From assembly GCF_004010155.1 (NCBI RefSeq), contig NZ_RRYH01000003.1, positions 124,001 through 188,000 of the forward strand: a DNA stretch of 64,000 nucleotides, read 5' to 3'. The notes beneath the pieces were generated by a model. The model was not told where the DNA came from, did not search any database, and was given only the letters and a program-made list of their open reading frames with translations. Position numbers and translations under genes: made by a program. This stretch comes from Solirhodobacter olei (GTDB taxonomy: Bacteria; Pseudomonadota; Alphaproteobacteria; Rhodobacterales; Rhodobacteraceae). The first letter of the stretch is position 1. Each line of letters starts with the position of its first letter. Below, one piece after another: positions 26,564-36,192 of this stretch.

Positions 26564-28612
26564 TCAGATGCCGTTCAGATCCTCGAAGCTGCGGCCGTTC
26601 TTGAGCAGGTCGGCCAGCAGGTCCGCGGGCGTCCAGAGCTCGGGGTTCTCCGGCGCGAGCGCGGCAAGCGCATTCTTCGCGTCGAGCAGGCCCATCATGT
26701 CGGCGGCGAGCATCGGGCCGCCGCGCCAGCGTGGGAAGCCGAGCCCGATCATCAGAGCCATGTCGATGTCGGACGGCCGCAGCGCGGTCTCGTCCGCCAG
26801 GACCCGCGTGCCCTCCGCGATCAGGGCGAGAAGGCAGCTCAGCACGATCTCCTCCTCTCCCACCGGGCGGGAGGGAAGGCCGTGGCGCTGGCGCTCGGCC
26901 TCGACCAGGGCGAGGACCTCGTCGTTCTCCTGCGCCCGGCGGGTGCCCTCCGGCCAGTCGAACCAGCCCGCGCCCACTGCGCAGCCCGTGCGGCCCCGCG
27001 CGGCGAGGCCGTCGGCCAGCCCCGGCCGGCGGAGGCCCGAGAGCGTGGCGAGGCCGATCAGGTCCTCGGCCTGGTAGCGGCCGCGGCGGTAGCCGTAGCC
27101 GCGCAGGGCGGTGTCGATCCGAAGCGGCGTGCTGCCGGCCAGCAGGAGCCCGTCGGCCGCCGCCGCCCAGGCCCCCATCATCCGGCCGAGAAGCGGGCCG
27201 GTGGCGCGGACCGCGCGGTGGCCGAGCCGGGCGGCGAGCGCGGTGGCGGTGGCGACGGCTTCCGCCCCGGTCCGGGGCGTCACGCCGAGCTCTACGAGGC
27301 CGGAGCGCGGTATCTCGGTCCAGGGCCGGAAGGCGAGCGTGTCGGCCGGGCGGCCGGCGGCGGTGGCCAGTGCTGCGATGTCGAGCGCCGCGGTGGCGCT
27401 GGCGAGGATCGCGCCGGGGCGGGCGACGCGGCCGAGCTGGCTGAAGATCTCGGCCTTCAGACCGAGGTCCTCGGGCACGGCCTCGACGATCATCTCGGCC
27501 TCCGCCAGCCGCGGCAGCTCGGCAGAGCCGGCGAGGCGGGCCCAGTCCTCGTCGCGCTTCTCGGGTGTCAGGCGGCCGCGGGCGACTTCTGCCTCGTGGA
27601 TATCGGCGATGCGTTCGAGCGCCGCAATCAGCGCGTCATGGTCGCGTTCGACCAGCGTGACCCTCAGCCCGGCGGAAAGCGCCGAGAGGACCAGCGCGGC
27701 CCCGGTGCGGCCACCGCCGATGACGCCGAGATGCTCGACCGGCCGGGCCTCGGTCCCGGCCTCCGGCGTCTTGGACAGCCGGCGCTCGGAGAGAAAGGCG
27801 TGGCGCAGGCCGCGGGCGGCGGGGGTTGCCTGCAGTTCCTCGAAGGCGGCGCGTTCATAGGCGAGGCCGGCCTCGAACGGCAGGAGGAGCGCCGCCTCGA
27901 CGCAATCGGCGATGCGCGTGGCGGCGGGCTGTTCGGGCGGATGGGGCTGGCGGCGGGCGGCGGCGATGGCCTCGGCGTAGACCTGCGGGTTGCGGAAGCC
28001 TTCGGTCCGGTCGCGGGTCGGCACCGGGGCGGTGCCGTCGGCCACCAGATCGGCGGCGAGGGCGAGCGCGGCCTCGGTCAGACCGTCCTCCACGACGCCG
28101 TCGAGAAGGCCCATGGCGAGCGCGTCGGCGGCGCGGACGGGGCGGCCGCCGGTCATCAGCTGCAGCGCCTGTTCGGCGCCGATCAGGCGCGGGGCGCGCT
28201 GGGTGCCGCCGGCGCCCGGCAGAAGGCCGAGATTGATCTCGGGGAAGCCCACGCGGGCCTTGGCATGGGCGATGCGCACATGGGCGGCGAGCGCCAGCTC
28301 CAGCCCGCCGCCGAGCGCGGTGCCATGCAGCGCGGCGATCACCGGCTTTGTGCAGACCTCGATCCGGTCGCAGAGATCGGGCAGCAGCGGCGCCTGCGGG
28401 GGCTTGCCGAATTCGCGGATATCGGCCCCGGCGGGGAAGCTGCGGCCGGCGGCGGTGATCACAAGGGCCCGGACGGCGGGATCGGCCTCGGCCGCCTCGA
28501 CCGCCTCCCAGAGCCCGGCGCGGACGGCGTGGCCGAGGGCGTTGACCGGCGGGCTGTCGATGGTGATCAGCGCGATGCCGTCGCGGTTTTCCCAGGTCAC
28601 GGGGCTCGTCAT
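26564..28612 (-). CDS. Bifunctional enoyl-CoA hydratase / 3-hydroxyacyl-CoA dehydrogenase (FadJ/FadB-like)
   Basis: 682 residues. The N-terminal crotonase domain (1-~190) has AGRSFPAGADIREF (oxyanion loop) and HGTALGGGLELALA. The NAD-binding Rossmann motif is GVIGGGRTGAA near residue 297, followed by two 3-hydroxyacyl-CoA dehydrogenase C-terminal domains (about 470-680). It performs two steps of beta-oxidation. No thiolase or acyl-CoA dehydrogenase adjoins. Several monofunctional-length catalytic residues vary from E. coli FadB, closer to the peroxisomal-type, shorter family. Confidence 0.9.
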   Translation of the reverse strand: MTSPVTWENRDGIALITIDSPPVNALGHAVRAGLWEAVEAAEADPAVRALVITAAGRSFPAGADIREFGKPPQAPLLPDLCDRIEVCTKPVIAALHGTALGGGLELALAAHVRIAHAKARVGFPEINLGLLPGAGGTQRAPRLIGAEQALQLMTGGRPVRAADALAMGLLDGVVEDGLTEAALALAADLVADGTAPVPTRDRTEGFRNPQVYAEAIAAARRQPHPPEQPAATRIADCVEAALLLPFEAGLAYERAAFEELQATPAARGLRHAFLSERRLSKTPEAGTEARPVEHLGVIGGGRTGAALVLSALSAGLRVTLVERDHDALIAALERIADIHEAEVARGRLTPEKRDEDWARLAGSAELPRLAEAEMIVEAVPEDLGLKAEIFSQLGRVARPGAILASATAALDIAALATAAGRPADTLAFRPWTEIPRSGLVELGVTPRTGAEAVATATALAARLGHRAVRATGPLLGRMMGAWAAAADGLLLAGSTPLRIDTALRGYGYRRGRYQAEDLIGLATLSGLRRPGLADGLAARGRTGCAVGAGWFDWPEGTRRAQENDEVLALVEAERQRHGLPSRPVGEEEIVLSCLLALIAEGTRVLADETALRPSDIDMALMIGLGFPRWRGGPMLAADMMGLLDAKNALAALAPENPELWTPADLLADLLKNGRSFEDLNGI

Positions 28613-28839
28613 GTCAGCGGCTCTCCTCGCATCGGCGGGTGGGCACGGTATGGCGGCCGGGGTGCGACGGGCGGCCCCGGGGGTGCGGGACCCTTGTCCA
28701 CGCCCAGCCCCTTTGGGGCATTAACAAGACAATACAGGCATTTGGCAATGGTGCGCGTGGCACGGCCCGGCGGGAGGCTGCCGATTGGCGCGCATGGGGC
28801 GATCCGCCGGTGGTCCACATGCGGTCCACATGCGGGCCG

Positions 28840-29001
28840 TCAGGCGGCCTCGCGGGCAGCGGCGCGGGCGGGCAGGGGGGCCTGTCCCGCCTCTGCCGGG
28901 GGCAGGATGGCGGCGAGGGCGAGAAGCTCATCGCGCAACCGGGCGAGCGCGGAATCGGCGGGCCGGAGGGGCCGACCTTCGGGGCGGGGCTGTCGGGGCA
29001 T
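28840..29001 (-). CDS. Short hypothetical protein downstream of the DksA-like gene
   Basis: A 53-residue frame, MPRQPRPEGRPLRP... ending AAAREAA, with a central helix LARLRDELLALAAILPP. It starts 41 bases after the stop of the DksA-like gene on the same strand, so it would be cotranscribed. No clear Shine-Dalgarno site. I do not recognise it; the Pro/Arg-rich N-terminus and amphipathic helix are all that can be said. It could be spurious given the GC content. Confidence 0.35.
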   Translation of the reverse strand: MPRQPRPEGRPLRPADSALARLRDELLALAAILPPAEAGQAPLPARAAAREAA

Positions 29002-29042
29002 CGGGGCCTCTCTCTCGGTGTCTCGCGATGCGGCAGCGGGCG

Positions 29043-29360
29043 TCAGGGGGCGCAGCTGCTGCAGAACGGGGTGTAGGGCAGGAGGTCCAGCCGGGCCTCG
29101 GCGATCTCTTTGCCGCAGGTGGCGCAGAAGCCGTATTCGCCGTCCTCGATCCGGCGCAGGGCGGCCTCGATCATGCGGATCTCCTGCTTGCCGGAATTGC
29201 CGATCGCCTCCAGCGCCTCGTCTGCTTCGCGTTCGGTGGCGAGCTCCTCCCAGTCGCGGGAGTTGTGGGTGTCGAGCTCGGTTCCGATGGTGTTCAGCCG
29301 GGCCGTCAGATGGTTCAGACGGTCCTCGAGCTGCGCCTTGCGGGTGGCGATTGGTGTCAT
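29043..29360 (-). CDS. TraR/DksA-family zinc-finger protein
   Basis: 105 residues. An N-terminal helical hairpin (about 5-70) is followed by a four-cysteine zinc finger: C79-x2-C82 (FCATCGKEI) and C100-x2-C103 (FCSSC). These short DksA relatives bind the RNA polymerase secondary channel; they lack the long coiled coil of true DksA. ATG 29360 has a good site (AAAGGGAG). The promoter region shared with the persulfide gene contains an FNR-type box, and TAGAGT sits at the exact -10 distance expected for a class II FNR-activated start. Confidence 0.85.
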   Translation of the reverse strand: MTPIATRKAQLEDRLNHLTARLNTIGTELDTHNSRDWEELATEREADEALEAIGNSGKQEIRMIEAALRRIEDGEYGFCATCGKEIAEARLDLLPYTPFCSSCAP

Positions 29361-29382
29361 GATGTCTCCCTTTCGTCCCGCC

Positions 29383-29388
29383 ACTCTA
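29383..29388 (-). promoter_or_regulatory. Candidate -10 element of the DksA-like gene
   Basis: TAGAGT on the minus strand. Its position is 29-34 bases from the centre of the FNR-type box (29411-29424), the spacing of class II FNR promoters (box centred at -41.5). Predicted transcript starts near 29376, 16 bases before the ATG. Confidence 0.5.
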
Positions 29389-29410
29389 GGGACGGGCCGG
29401 TCCGGCCGCC

Positions 29411-29424
29411 TTGACGCAAATCAA
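29411..29424. promoter_or_regulatory. FNR/FnrL-type box between the dksA-like and persulfide genes
   Basis: TTGACGCAAATCAA matches the FNR consensus TTGAT-N4-ATCAA at nine of ten positions. It lies 51 bases from the DksA-like start and 94 bases from the persulfide-dioxygenase start. Confidence 0.75.
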
Positions 29425-29517
29425 CCGCGTCGTGCACTCCGGGCCTGGGTGGTATTCAAAGCTTGATATATGTCCCCTTCTCGCCATATCCAGAGGCAGG
29501 CAAACGCGGAGGGGATC

Positions 29518-30393
29518 ATGCCCAGTAAAGTCTCGCCCGTCGTGCGGGCGTTCTTCGACGAGGCCACGAATACCGTCACCTATGTCGTCCGCGATCCGGC
29601 CGGAACCCGCTGCGCGGTGGTCGATTCCGTGCTCGACTTCGACTATGCCTCCGGCCGGACCGACACGCGCTCGGCCGACGCGGTGATCGCCTGGATCGAG
29701 GCCGAGGGGCTGACCGTCGACTGGCTGCTGGAGACCCACGTCCATGCCGATCACCTGTCGGCCGCGCCCTATATTCAGGAGCGGCTGGGCGGCAAGATCG
29801 GCATCGGCGACCGGATCACCCTGGTGCAGGAGACTTTCGGCAAGGTCTTCAACGAAGGCACCCGTTTCCAGCGCGACGGCAGCCAGTTCGACCGGCTCTT
29901 CACCGAGGGCGACAGCTTCCATATCGGCCAGCTGAGAGGGGACGTGCTGCATACCCCCGGCCATACGCCGGCCTGCCTGACCTATGTGATCGGCGATGCC
30001 GCCTTCGTGGGCGACACGCTTTTCATGCCCGATTTCGGCACGGCACGCTGCGATTTTCCCGGCGGTTCGGCGGAGGTCATGTACGACTCGGTGCAGAAGA
30101 TCCTCAGCCTGCCCGACGAAACGCGGGTTTTCGTGTGCCACGACTACAAGGCCCCGGGCCGCGAGGATTACGCTTGGGAGACTACGGTGGGCGAGGAGAA
30201 GGCGCGCAACGTCCATATCGGCGGGGGCCGGTCCAAGGCCGATTTCGTCCAGATGCGCGAGGCGCGGGATGCCACGCTGGGGATGCCGAAACTGATCATC
30301 CCCTCGCTTCAGGTGAACATGCGCGCGGGCCGGATGCCGGAGCCGGAGGAGAACGGCACCACCTACCTCAAGGTCCCCGTCAACGGCCTGTGA
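29518..30393 (+). CDS. blh: MBL-fold persulfide dioxygenase-like hydrolase (Blh/ETHE1 type)
   Basis: 291 residues. The metallo-beta-lactamase motif is LETHVHADHL (H74, H76, D78, H79), with GHTPACLTYVIGDAAFVGDTLF giving the further His and Asp ligands. The Blh/ETHE1 branch uses iron to oxidise glutathione persulfide to sulfite, a step in sulfide detoxification. ATG 29518 follows GGAGGGG. It is followed by a sulfurtransferase and cydD on the same strand. Sulfide:quinone reductase is not in the window. Confidence 0.8.
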   Translation: MPSKVSPVVRAFFDEATNTVTYVVRDPAGTRCAVVDSVLDFDYASGRTDTRSADAVIAWIEAEGLTVDWLLETHVHADHLSAAPYIQERLGGKIGIGDRITLVQETFGKVFNEGTRFQRDGSQFDRLFTEGDSFHIGQLRGDVLHTPGHTPACLTYVIGDAAFVGDTLFMPDFGTARCDFPGGSAEVMYDSVQKILSLPDETRVFVCHDYKAPGREDYAWETTVGEEKARNVHIGGGRSKADFVQMREARDATLGMPKLIIPSLQVNMRAGRMPEPEENGTTYLKVPVNGL

Positions 30394-30474
30394 ACGGGCT
30401 TTCGCAGCGCCGGGCGAGCGGCTAGGATCGCCGCCGCCCGGGCCGGCCCGGGACGCAGAGCCCGAGGAGCGCCG

Positions 30475-30906
30475 ATGGACATCCGACAGATCACCGACAG
30501 TTACGCCGTCTCGCCGCAGATCGCGCCGGAGGACGTGCCGGCGCTGAAGGCGGCGGGCTTCGCCGTGGTGATCTGCAACCGCCCCGATGCCGAGGTGCCG
30601 CCCGAGTTCTCCGCCGCAGCCGTGCGCGCGGCGGTGGAAGCCGAGGGCATGGCCTTCGTCGAGAACCCGCTGAGCCACGGAAATCTGACGATGGAGATCG
30701 TCGAGTGCCAGGGCAACGCGATCGAAACCGCCCCGGGCCCGGTCTTCGCCTATTGCGCCTCGGGCAACCGCAGCTCGGTCCTCTGGGCCCTGAGCCAGGC
30801 GGGCAAGCGCCCGGTCGAGGAGCTGATCGGTCTGCCGGCGCAATACGGCTACCAGCTTGCGGGACTTCGTCCGCAGCTCGAGGCGCTGGCGGCGGAGAAG
30901 GGCTGA
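30475..30906 (+). CDS. TIGR01244-family sulfurtransferase (DUF442)
   Basis: 143 residues, phosphatase-like fold used as a rhodanese substitute. The active loop is FAYCASGNRSS with C94, matching the C-x5-R phosphatase signature. In other genomes this domain is fused to or adjacent to the Blh persulfide dioxygenase, as here. It would transfer sulfane sulfur between glutathione and other carriers. The stop is three bases before the cydD start, so it is part of the same transcript. Confidence 0.85.
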   Translation: MDIRQITDSYAVSPQIAPEDVPALKAAGFAVVICNRPDAEVPPEFSAAAVRAAVEAEGMAFVENPLSHGNLTMEIVECQGNAIETAPGPVFAYCASGNRSSVLWALSQAGKRPVEELIGLPAQYGYQLAGLRPQLEALAAEKG

Positions 30907-30909
30907 GCC

Positions 30910-32613
30910 TTGGCCGCCGGCGCGGATGCCGGCGCGGGTGCCGCCGCTGGCTCCGCGGGTCGCGAGGAGACCGCAGATGCGATCCGGCTCGAGGCGCTGG
31001 AGGCGCGCGAGGGGCGGGCGTTCCGGCTGGCAGGCTGGCTTTCCGTCACGGCCGGGTTGATCTGGCCGTTTCAGGCCTGGGTCATCGCCGCGCTGGTGGC
31101 AAGCTGGCTGAACCAACGCGCGGGCGTCGAAGACGCGGTGACCTCGGCCCTGGCCTTCCTGGCCCTGGCGGCGCTTCGCGCGCTCATCGAGCATCGCGCG
31201 GGCGGCATCGTCTTTGCCGCCGCCGACCGGGTCGTGGCGGCCGAGCGCGCCGCCGCCGTGGCGCGGGAGAGCCGGCGGGCGGAGGGCGGCCCGGGGTCCG
31301 CCGCGCTTGGCGCGCTTCTGGCGCAGAAGCTGCCGATGCTTCTGCCCTACCTCACCCGCTACCGGCCGGCGCGTCTGCGCACCGTGGTGCTGCCGGCCGT
31401 GATCCTTTTGATAACGCTGTGGTTTTCCTGGGCGGCGGCGCTGATCCTGGTTGTCGCCGGGCCGATGATCCCGGCCTTCATGGCGCTGATCGGGATGAAG
31501 GCGCGGGAGGCGAGCCAGAAGCAGATGGCGGAGATCGGCGATCTCAACACGCTGTTGATGGAGCGACTGGGCGCGCTGGTCGACATCCGCCTTCTGGACG
31601 CGGGCGGGCGGACGGCGCGGGATTTCGAGGCGAGGGCCGAGGGTCTGCGGCAGCGCACGATGGCGGTCCTTCGAATCGCGTTCCTGTCCTCTACCGTGCT
31701 GGAGCTCTTCGCCTCGCTCGGGATCGCGATGGTGGCGGTTTTCGTGGGCTTCTCGCTTCTGGGCTACCTGCGTTTCGGCACATGGGCCGGGCCGCTGGGC
31801 GCGGGCGAGGGGATTTTCCTGTTGCTCCTCGCGCCAGAGTTCTTCCAGCCGCTGCGCGACGTCGCTGCCGCCTGGCATGACCGCGCGGCGGCGCTGGCCG
31901 TGGCGGGCGAGCTGGCGGGGGCCGAAGCTGCGGCGGTGGCGCCGGTCGCGGTTCTTGGCGCGGGCGGGCCCGCGGCGCGGCTTTCCGGCCCGGCCTCTGT
32001 CGTGGTTCGGGATGTGGAGATCCGGCGCGGCGGCCGGGGGCTGCGCCTGCCGGAGCTTTCGCTTGACGCGGGCGAGCGGCTGGCGGTCACGGGGCTCAGC
32101 GGGTCGGGCAAGTCGACGCTGCTGGCCGCCGTGGCGGGGCTGGTGCCGGTCGCCTCCGGCGCCGTTCTGGTGGCGGGCGCGCCGCTGTCCGAGGCCAATG
32201 CCGATGCCTGGCGCGCGCGGATCGCCTGGGTCGGGCAGGCGCCGCATTTCCTCGACCGGTCGCTGGCGGAGAACCTGGACCCGCGCGGGACGGGCGCCGA
32301 TCTCGCCCCGGCGCTGGAGGCCGCGCGGGCGGGCGACGTGGTGGCCCGGCTGCCGGGGGGGCTTCAGGCGCGGCTTGGCGAGAGCGGCGGCGGCATTTCC
32401 GGTGGCGAGGCGCGGCGGCTCATGCTGGCCCGTGCGCTGGCGGCGGGGCCGGACCTGGTGCTGGCGGACGAGCCGACGGCGGACCTCGACCCAGAAACGG
32501 CGGATGCGGTGATCTCAGCCCTGATGGCGCTGGGCGTGAAAGGGGTGGGGCTGATCGTCGCCACACATGACCCGGCGCTGATCGCGGCGATGGGGCGGGA
32601 GCTGAGGCTATGA
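30910..32613 (+). CDS. cydD: CydD, thiol-reductant ABC exporter subunit
   Basis: 567 residues. A type IV exporter membrane domain (about 40-320, six helices) is followed by a nucleotide-binding domain: Walker A GLSGSGKSTLL, signature SGGEARRLMLARAL, Walker B LVLADEPTADLD. CydDC exports cysteine and glutathione to the periplasm and is needed to assemble cytochrome bd. Start is TTG 30910; the first ~25 residues are Ala/Gly-rich, so a slightly later start is possible. Overlaps cydC as ATGA. Confidence 0.9.
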   Translation: MAAGADAGAGAAAGSAGREETADAIRLEALEAREGRAFRLAGWLSVTAGLIWPFQAWVIAALVASWLNQRAGVEDAVTSALAFLALAALRALIEHRAGGIVFAAADRVVAAERAAAVARESRRAEGGPGSAALGALLAQKLPMLLPYLTRYRPARLRTVVLPAVILLITLWFSWAAALILVVAGPMIPAFMALIGMKAREASQKQMAEIGDLNTLLMERLGALVDIRLLDAGGRTARDFEARAEGLRQRTMAVLRIAFLSSTVLELFASLGIAMVAVFVGFSLLGYLRFGTWAGPLGAGEGIFLLLLAPEFFQPLRDVAAAWHDRAAALAVAGELAGAEAAAVAPVAVLGAGGPAARLSGPASVVVRDVEIRRGGRGLRLPELSLDAGERLAVTGLSGSGKSTLLAAVAGLVPVASGAVLVAGAPLSEANADAWRARIAWVGQAPHFLDRSLAENLDPRGTGADLAPALEAARAGDVVARLPGGLQARLGESGGGISGGEARRLMLARALAAGPDLVLADEPTADLDPETADAVISALMALGVKGVGLIVATHDPALIAAMGRELRL

Positions 32614-34253
32614 GGCCGCTCTGGCAGGTATGGCGGCTGATCGCGCGGGCGCGGCCAGGGGTGCTGGTGGCGGGGCTGGGGCTGGAGGTCGTGGTGCTTG
32701 CCGCCGGGGTCGGGCTGCTGGGCCTTTCCGGCTGGTTCATCGCGGCGACAGGCGCGGCGGGGCTGGCCGGCCTCGGCCTTGCCTTCAACGTCTTCGGTCC
32801 GGCGGCCGGGGTGCGCGGCCTTGCGATCGCGCGGACGGCGGGGCGCTATGGCGAGCGGCTTCTGACCCACGAGGCGGTGCTGAGCGCGCTGGCCGCGCTG
32901 CGGGTGGACCTGCTGCGCCGGCAGGCGGCGGCGGGGCTGGAACAGATGCTGCGGTTGCGGGGCGCGGTGGCTCTGAACCGGATGACGGCGGATGTCGATG
33001 CGCTCGACGGGGTGGCGCTGCGGCTTGTTCTGCCCTTCGTCGCGGCGCTGGCGGTGCTGGGGCTGGCGGTCCTCCTCCTCTGGGTCGCGGTCGGGCCGGA
33101 GGTTGCGCTCGCGGTCACGGGGATCTTCGTCGTTGCCGGGGCCGGGGTGCTGTGGCTGACCGCACGGCTTGGCGCCGCGCCGTCGGTCCAGGCCGAGCGG
33201 GCGGGCCAGGCGCTTCGCCGCGAGGCGATCGACATGATCCGTGCGCGGGTGGAACTGACCGTCCATGGCCGGATGGCGGACCAGCGCGCCCGGGTGCTGG
33301 CGGAGGATGCCTCTGCCCGGGCGGCGGCGCGGGCGCTCGACCGGGTGGACCGGGGCGCTGGGCTGGCGCTTGCGCTGGTGGTGGCGGGGGCCGTGGCGGC
33401 CGCGATGGCGCTGGGCGGGGCGCTGGTGGCCGGCGGGGCGATCTCTGGCCCGGTGGCGGCGCTGGCGGTCTTCGTCGCGCTCGCGCTGGCCGAGATCACC
33501 CCGGCCCTTCAGCGGGGCATGGCGGAGCTGGGCCGGATGCGGGACGCCGCGGGCCGGGTGATGGAAGGGGTCGAGGGGACTGCCGCCGCGCCCGGTGCCG
33601 AGGGCGCGGCCACAGGCGGCGGGATCGAGGTCTCGGCCCTCACCTTCAGGCGGCCGGGGGCGGAGCGGACGGTGCTCGACGGCCTCTCCTTCCGCGTCGC
33701 GCCGCGCGAGGCTGTGGCCCTGGCGGGGCCAAGCGGCACCGGCAAGTCGACGCTCCTCTGGGTGCTGGCGGGGTTGCTGCCGGCGGAGGCGGGGGAGGTG
33801 CGGATCGCGGGCGCGCGGGTCGGCGATCTGGGCGAGGCCGACCTGCGCGGGCGGCTTGCGCTGTTGCCGCAGCGCAGTGCGCTGGTGGCCGGGACGGTGA
33901 TGGAGAACCTCGCGCTGGCCCGTGACGGGGTGAGCGAGGCCGAGGCCTGGGCCGCGCTTACGGCGGCGGGCCTGGACGCGGTGATCCGCGACAAGGGCGG
34001 GCTGGGCGCCACGCTGGGCGAAGCGGGGGCCGGGCTTTCGGGGGGCGAGCAGCGGCGGCTGGCCCTGGCGCGGGTGCTGCTGCGGCGGCCTGCGGTGCTG
34101 CTTCTCGACGAACCGACCGAGGGGCTGGATGCGGCGACCGCGGAGCGTGTGCTGGCCGGGATCCGGGACTTCCTGCCGGATGCGGCGATCCTCACTGCCT
34201 CGCACCGGGCGGCGGAGCTGGCCTGGGCGGATCGGGTGATCCGGCTGGTGTGA
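32610..34253 (+). CDS. cydC: CydC, thiol-reductant ABC exporter subunit
   Basis: 547 residues. Membrane domain about 15-310, then the ATPase domain: Walker A GPSGTGKSTLL, signature LSGGEQRRLALARVLL, Walker B AVLLLDEPTEGLD. Partner of CydD; ATG in the four-base overlap with cydD. Followed by a 323-base gap and then cydABX, which its product serves. Confidence 0.92.
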   Translation: MRPLWQVWRLIARARPGVLVAGLGLEVVVLAAGVGLLGLSGWFIAATGAAGLAGLGLAFNVFGPAAGVRGLAIARTAGRYGERLLTHEAVLSALAALRVDLLRRQAAAGLEQMLRLRGAVALNRMTADVDALDGVALRLVLPFVAALAVLGLAVLLLWVAVGPEVALAVTGIFVVAGAGVLWLTARLGAAPSVQAERAGQALRREAIDMIRARVELTVHGRMADQRARVLAEDASARAAARALDRVDRGAGLALALVVAGAVAAAMALGGALVAGGAISGPVAALAVFVALALAEITPALQRGMAELGRMRDAAGRVMEGVEGTAAAPGAEGAATGGGIEVSALTFRRPGAERTVLDGLSFRVAPREAVALAGPSGTGKSTLLWVLAGLLPAEAGEVRIAGARVGDLGEADLRGRLALLPQRSALVAGTVMENLALARDGVSEAEAWAALTAAGLDAVIRDKGGLGATLGEAGAGLSGGEQRRLALARVLLRRPAVLLLDEPTEGLDAATAERVLAGIRDFLPDAAILTASHRAAELAWADRVIRLV

Positions 34254-34438
34254 CGCGCGCCGTCACGCCCCGGGCGGGTCGATCATTCGTGGTGCGCCTG
34301 TGCTGCGACCGGGCGGGTGCCGGCCCGCAGGGCTGCGCCTGCTCTCTCATCCCGCGCTGGACGGACAGGGGCAGCGGTCTTTCGTCTCATGTAGACCGAG
34401 CGCGATGGAATATCCGACTGGCAGCCCTAATAATTTCA

Positions 34439-34465
34439 CGAACGCAGCAAGTTTCTTCGCGTTCG
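34439..34465. promoter_or_regulatory. Inverted repeat upstream of the cydA FNR box
   Basis: CGAACGC and GCGTTCG separated by 13 bases, ending 11 bases before the FNR box. It may be a second operator or a coincidence in a promoter region; no known regulator motif matches. Confidence 0.35.
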
Positions 34466-34476
34466 CAGCGAAAACT

Positions 34477-34490
34477 TTGATCGGGATCAA
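34477..34490. promoter_or_regulatory. FNR/FnrL box of cydABX
   Basis: TTGATCGGGATCAA is a perfect match to TTGAT-N4-ATCAA. TAGATC at 34513-34518 lies at the class II -10 distance, so FnrL probably activates cydA when oxygen is low. 86 bases before the cydA start. Confidence 0.88.
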
Positions 34491-34512
34491 GTCGGGAAAT
34501 CTGCATTGGTTC

Positions 34513-34518
34513 TAGATC
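34513..34518 (+). promoter_or_regulatory. Candidate -10 element of cydA
   Basis: TAGATC, 29-34 bases downstream of the FNR box centre, as expected for a class II FNR promoter. Predicted start near 34525. Confidence 0.5.
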
Positions 34519-34576
34519 ATGCTGTAATTTGAATCGCCGGGACATCTTTTGGCCCGGCAAGACCGGGGACAAGCCC

Positions 34577-36187
<1,611 letters not shown>

Positions 36188-36192
36188 GACTG

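Larger units (their letters stand above)
34254..34576 (+). other. Gene-free cydC-cydA spacer with regulatory sites
   Basis: 323 bases. The first 130 bases are GC-rich with a short dyad GTGACG / CGTCAC at the cydC stop and no T-run. From 34411 the base composition shifts to AT-rich, as expected for a promoter. It contains a 7-base inverted repeat (34439-34465), a perfect FNR box (34477-34490) and a TAGATC -10 candidate (34513-34518). No convincing small gene seen. Confidence 0.7.

Noticed and set aside
28812-28833. Tandem copy of GGTCCACATGC
   Set aside because: Two 11-base units only, no further copies or context; probably slippage.
29451-29468. ATTCAA-N3-TTGATA as a BigR/SqrR-type operator before the persulfide gene
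   Set aside because: Only four of six half-site positions pair; I cannot confirm the consensus, and AT-rich promoters give such dyads by chance.
29386-32247. A minus-strand open frame of about 950 codons
   Set aside because: Antisense to the persulfide hydrolase, sulfurtransferase and cydD, all recognised families.
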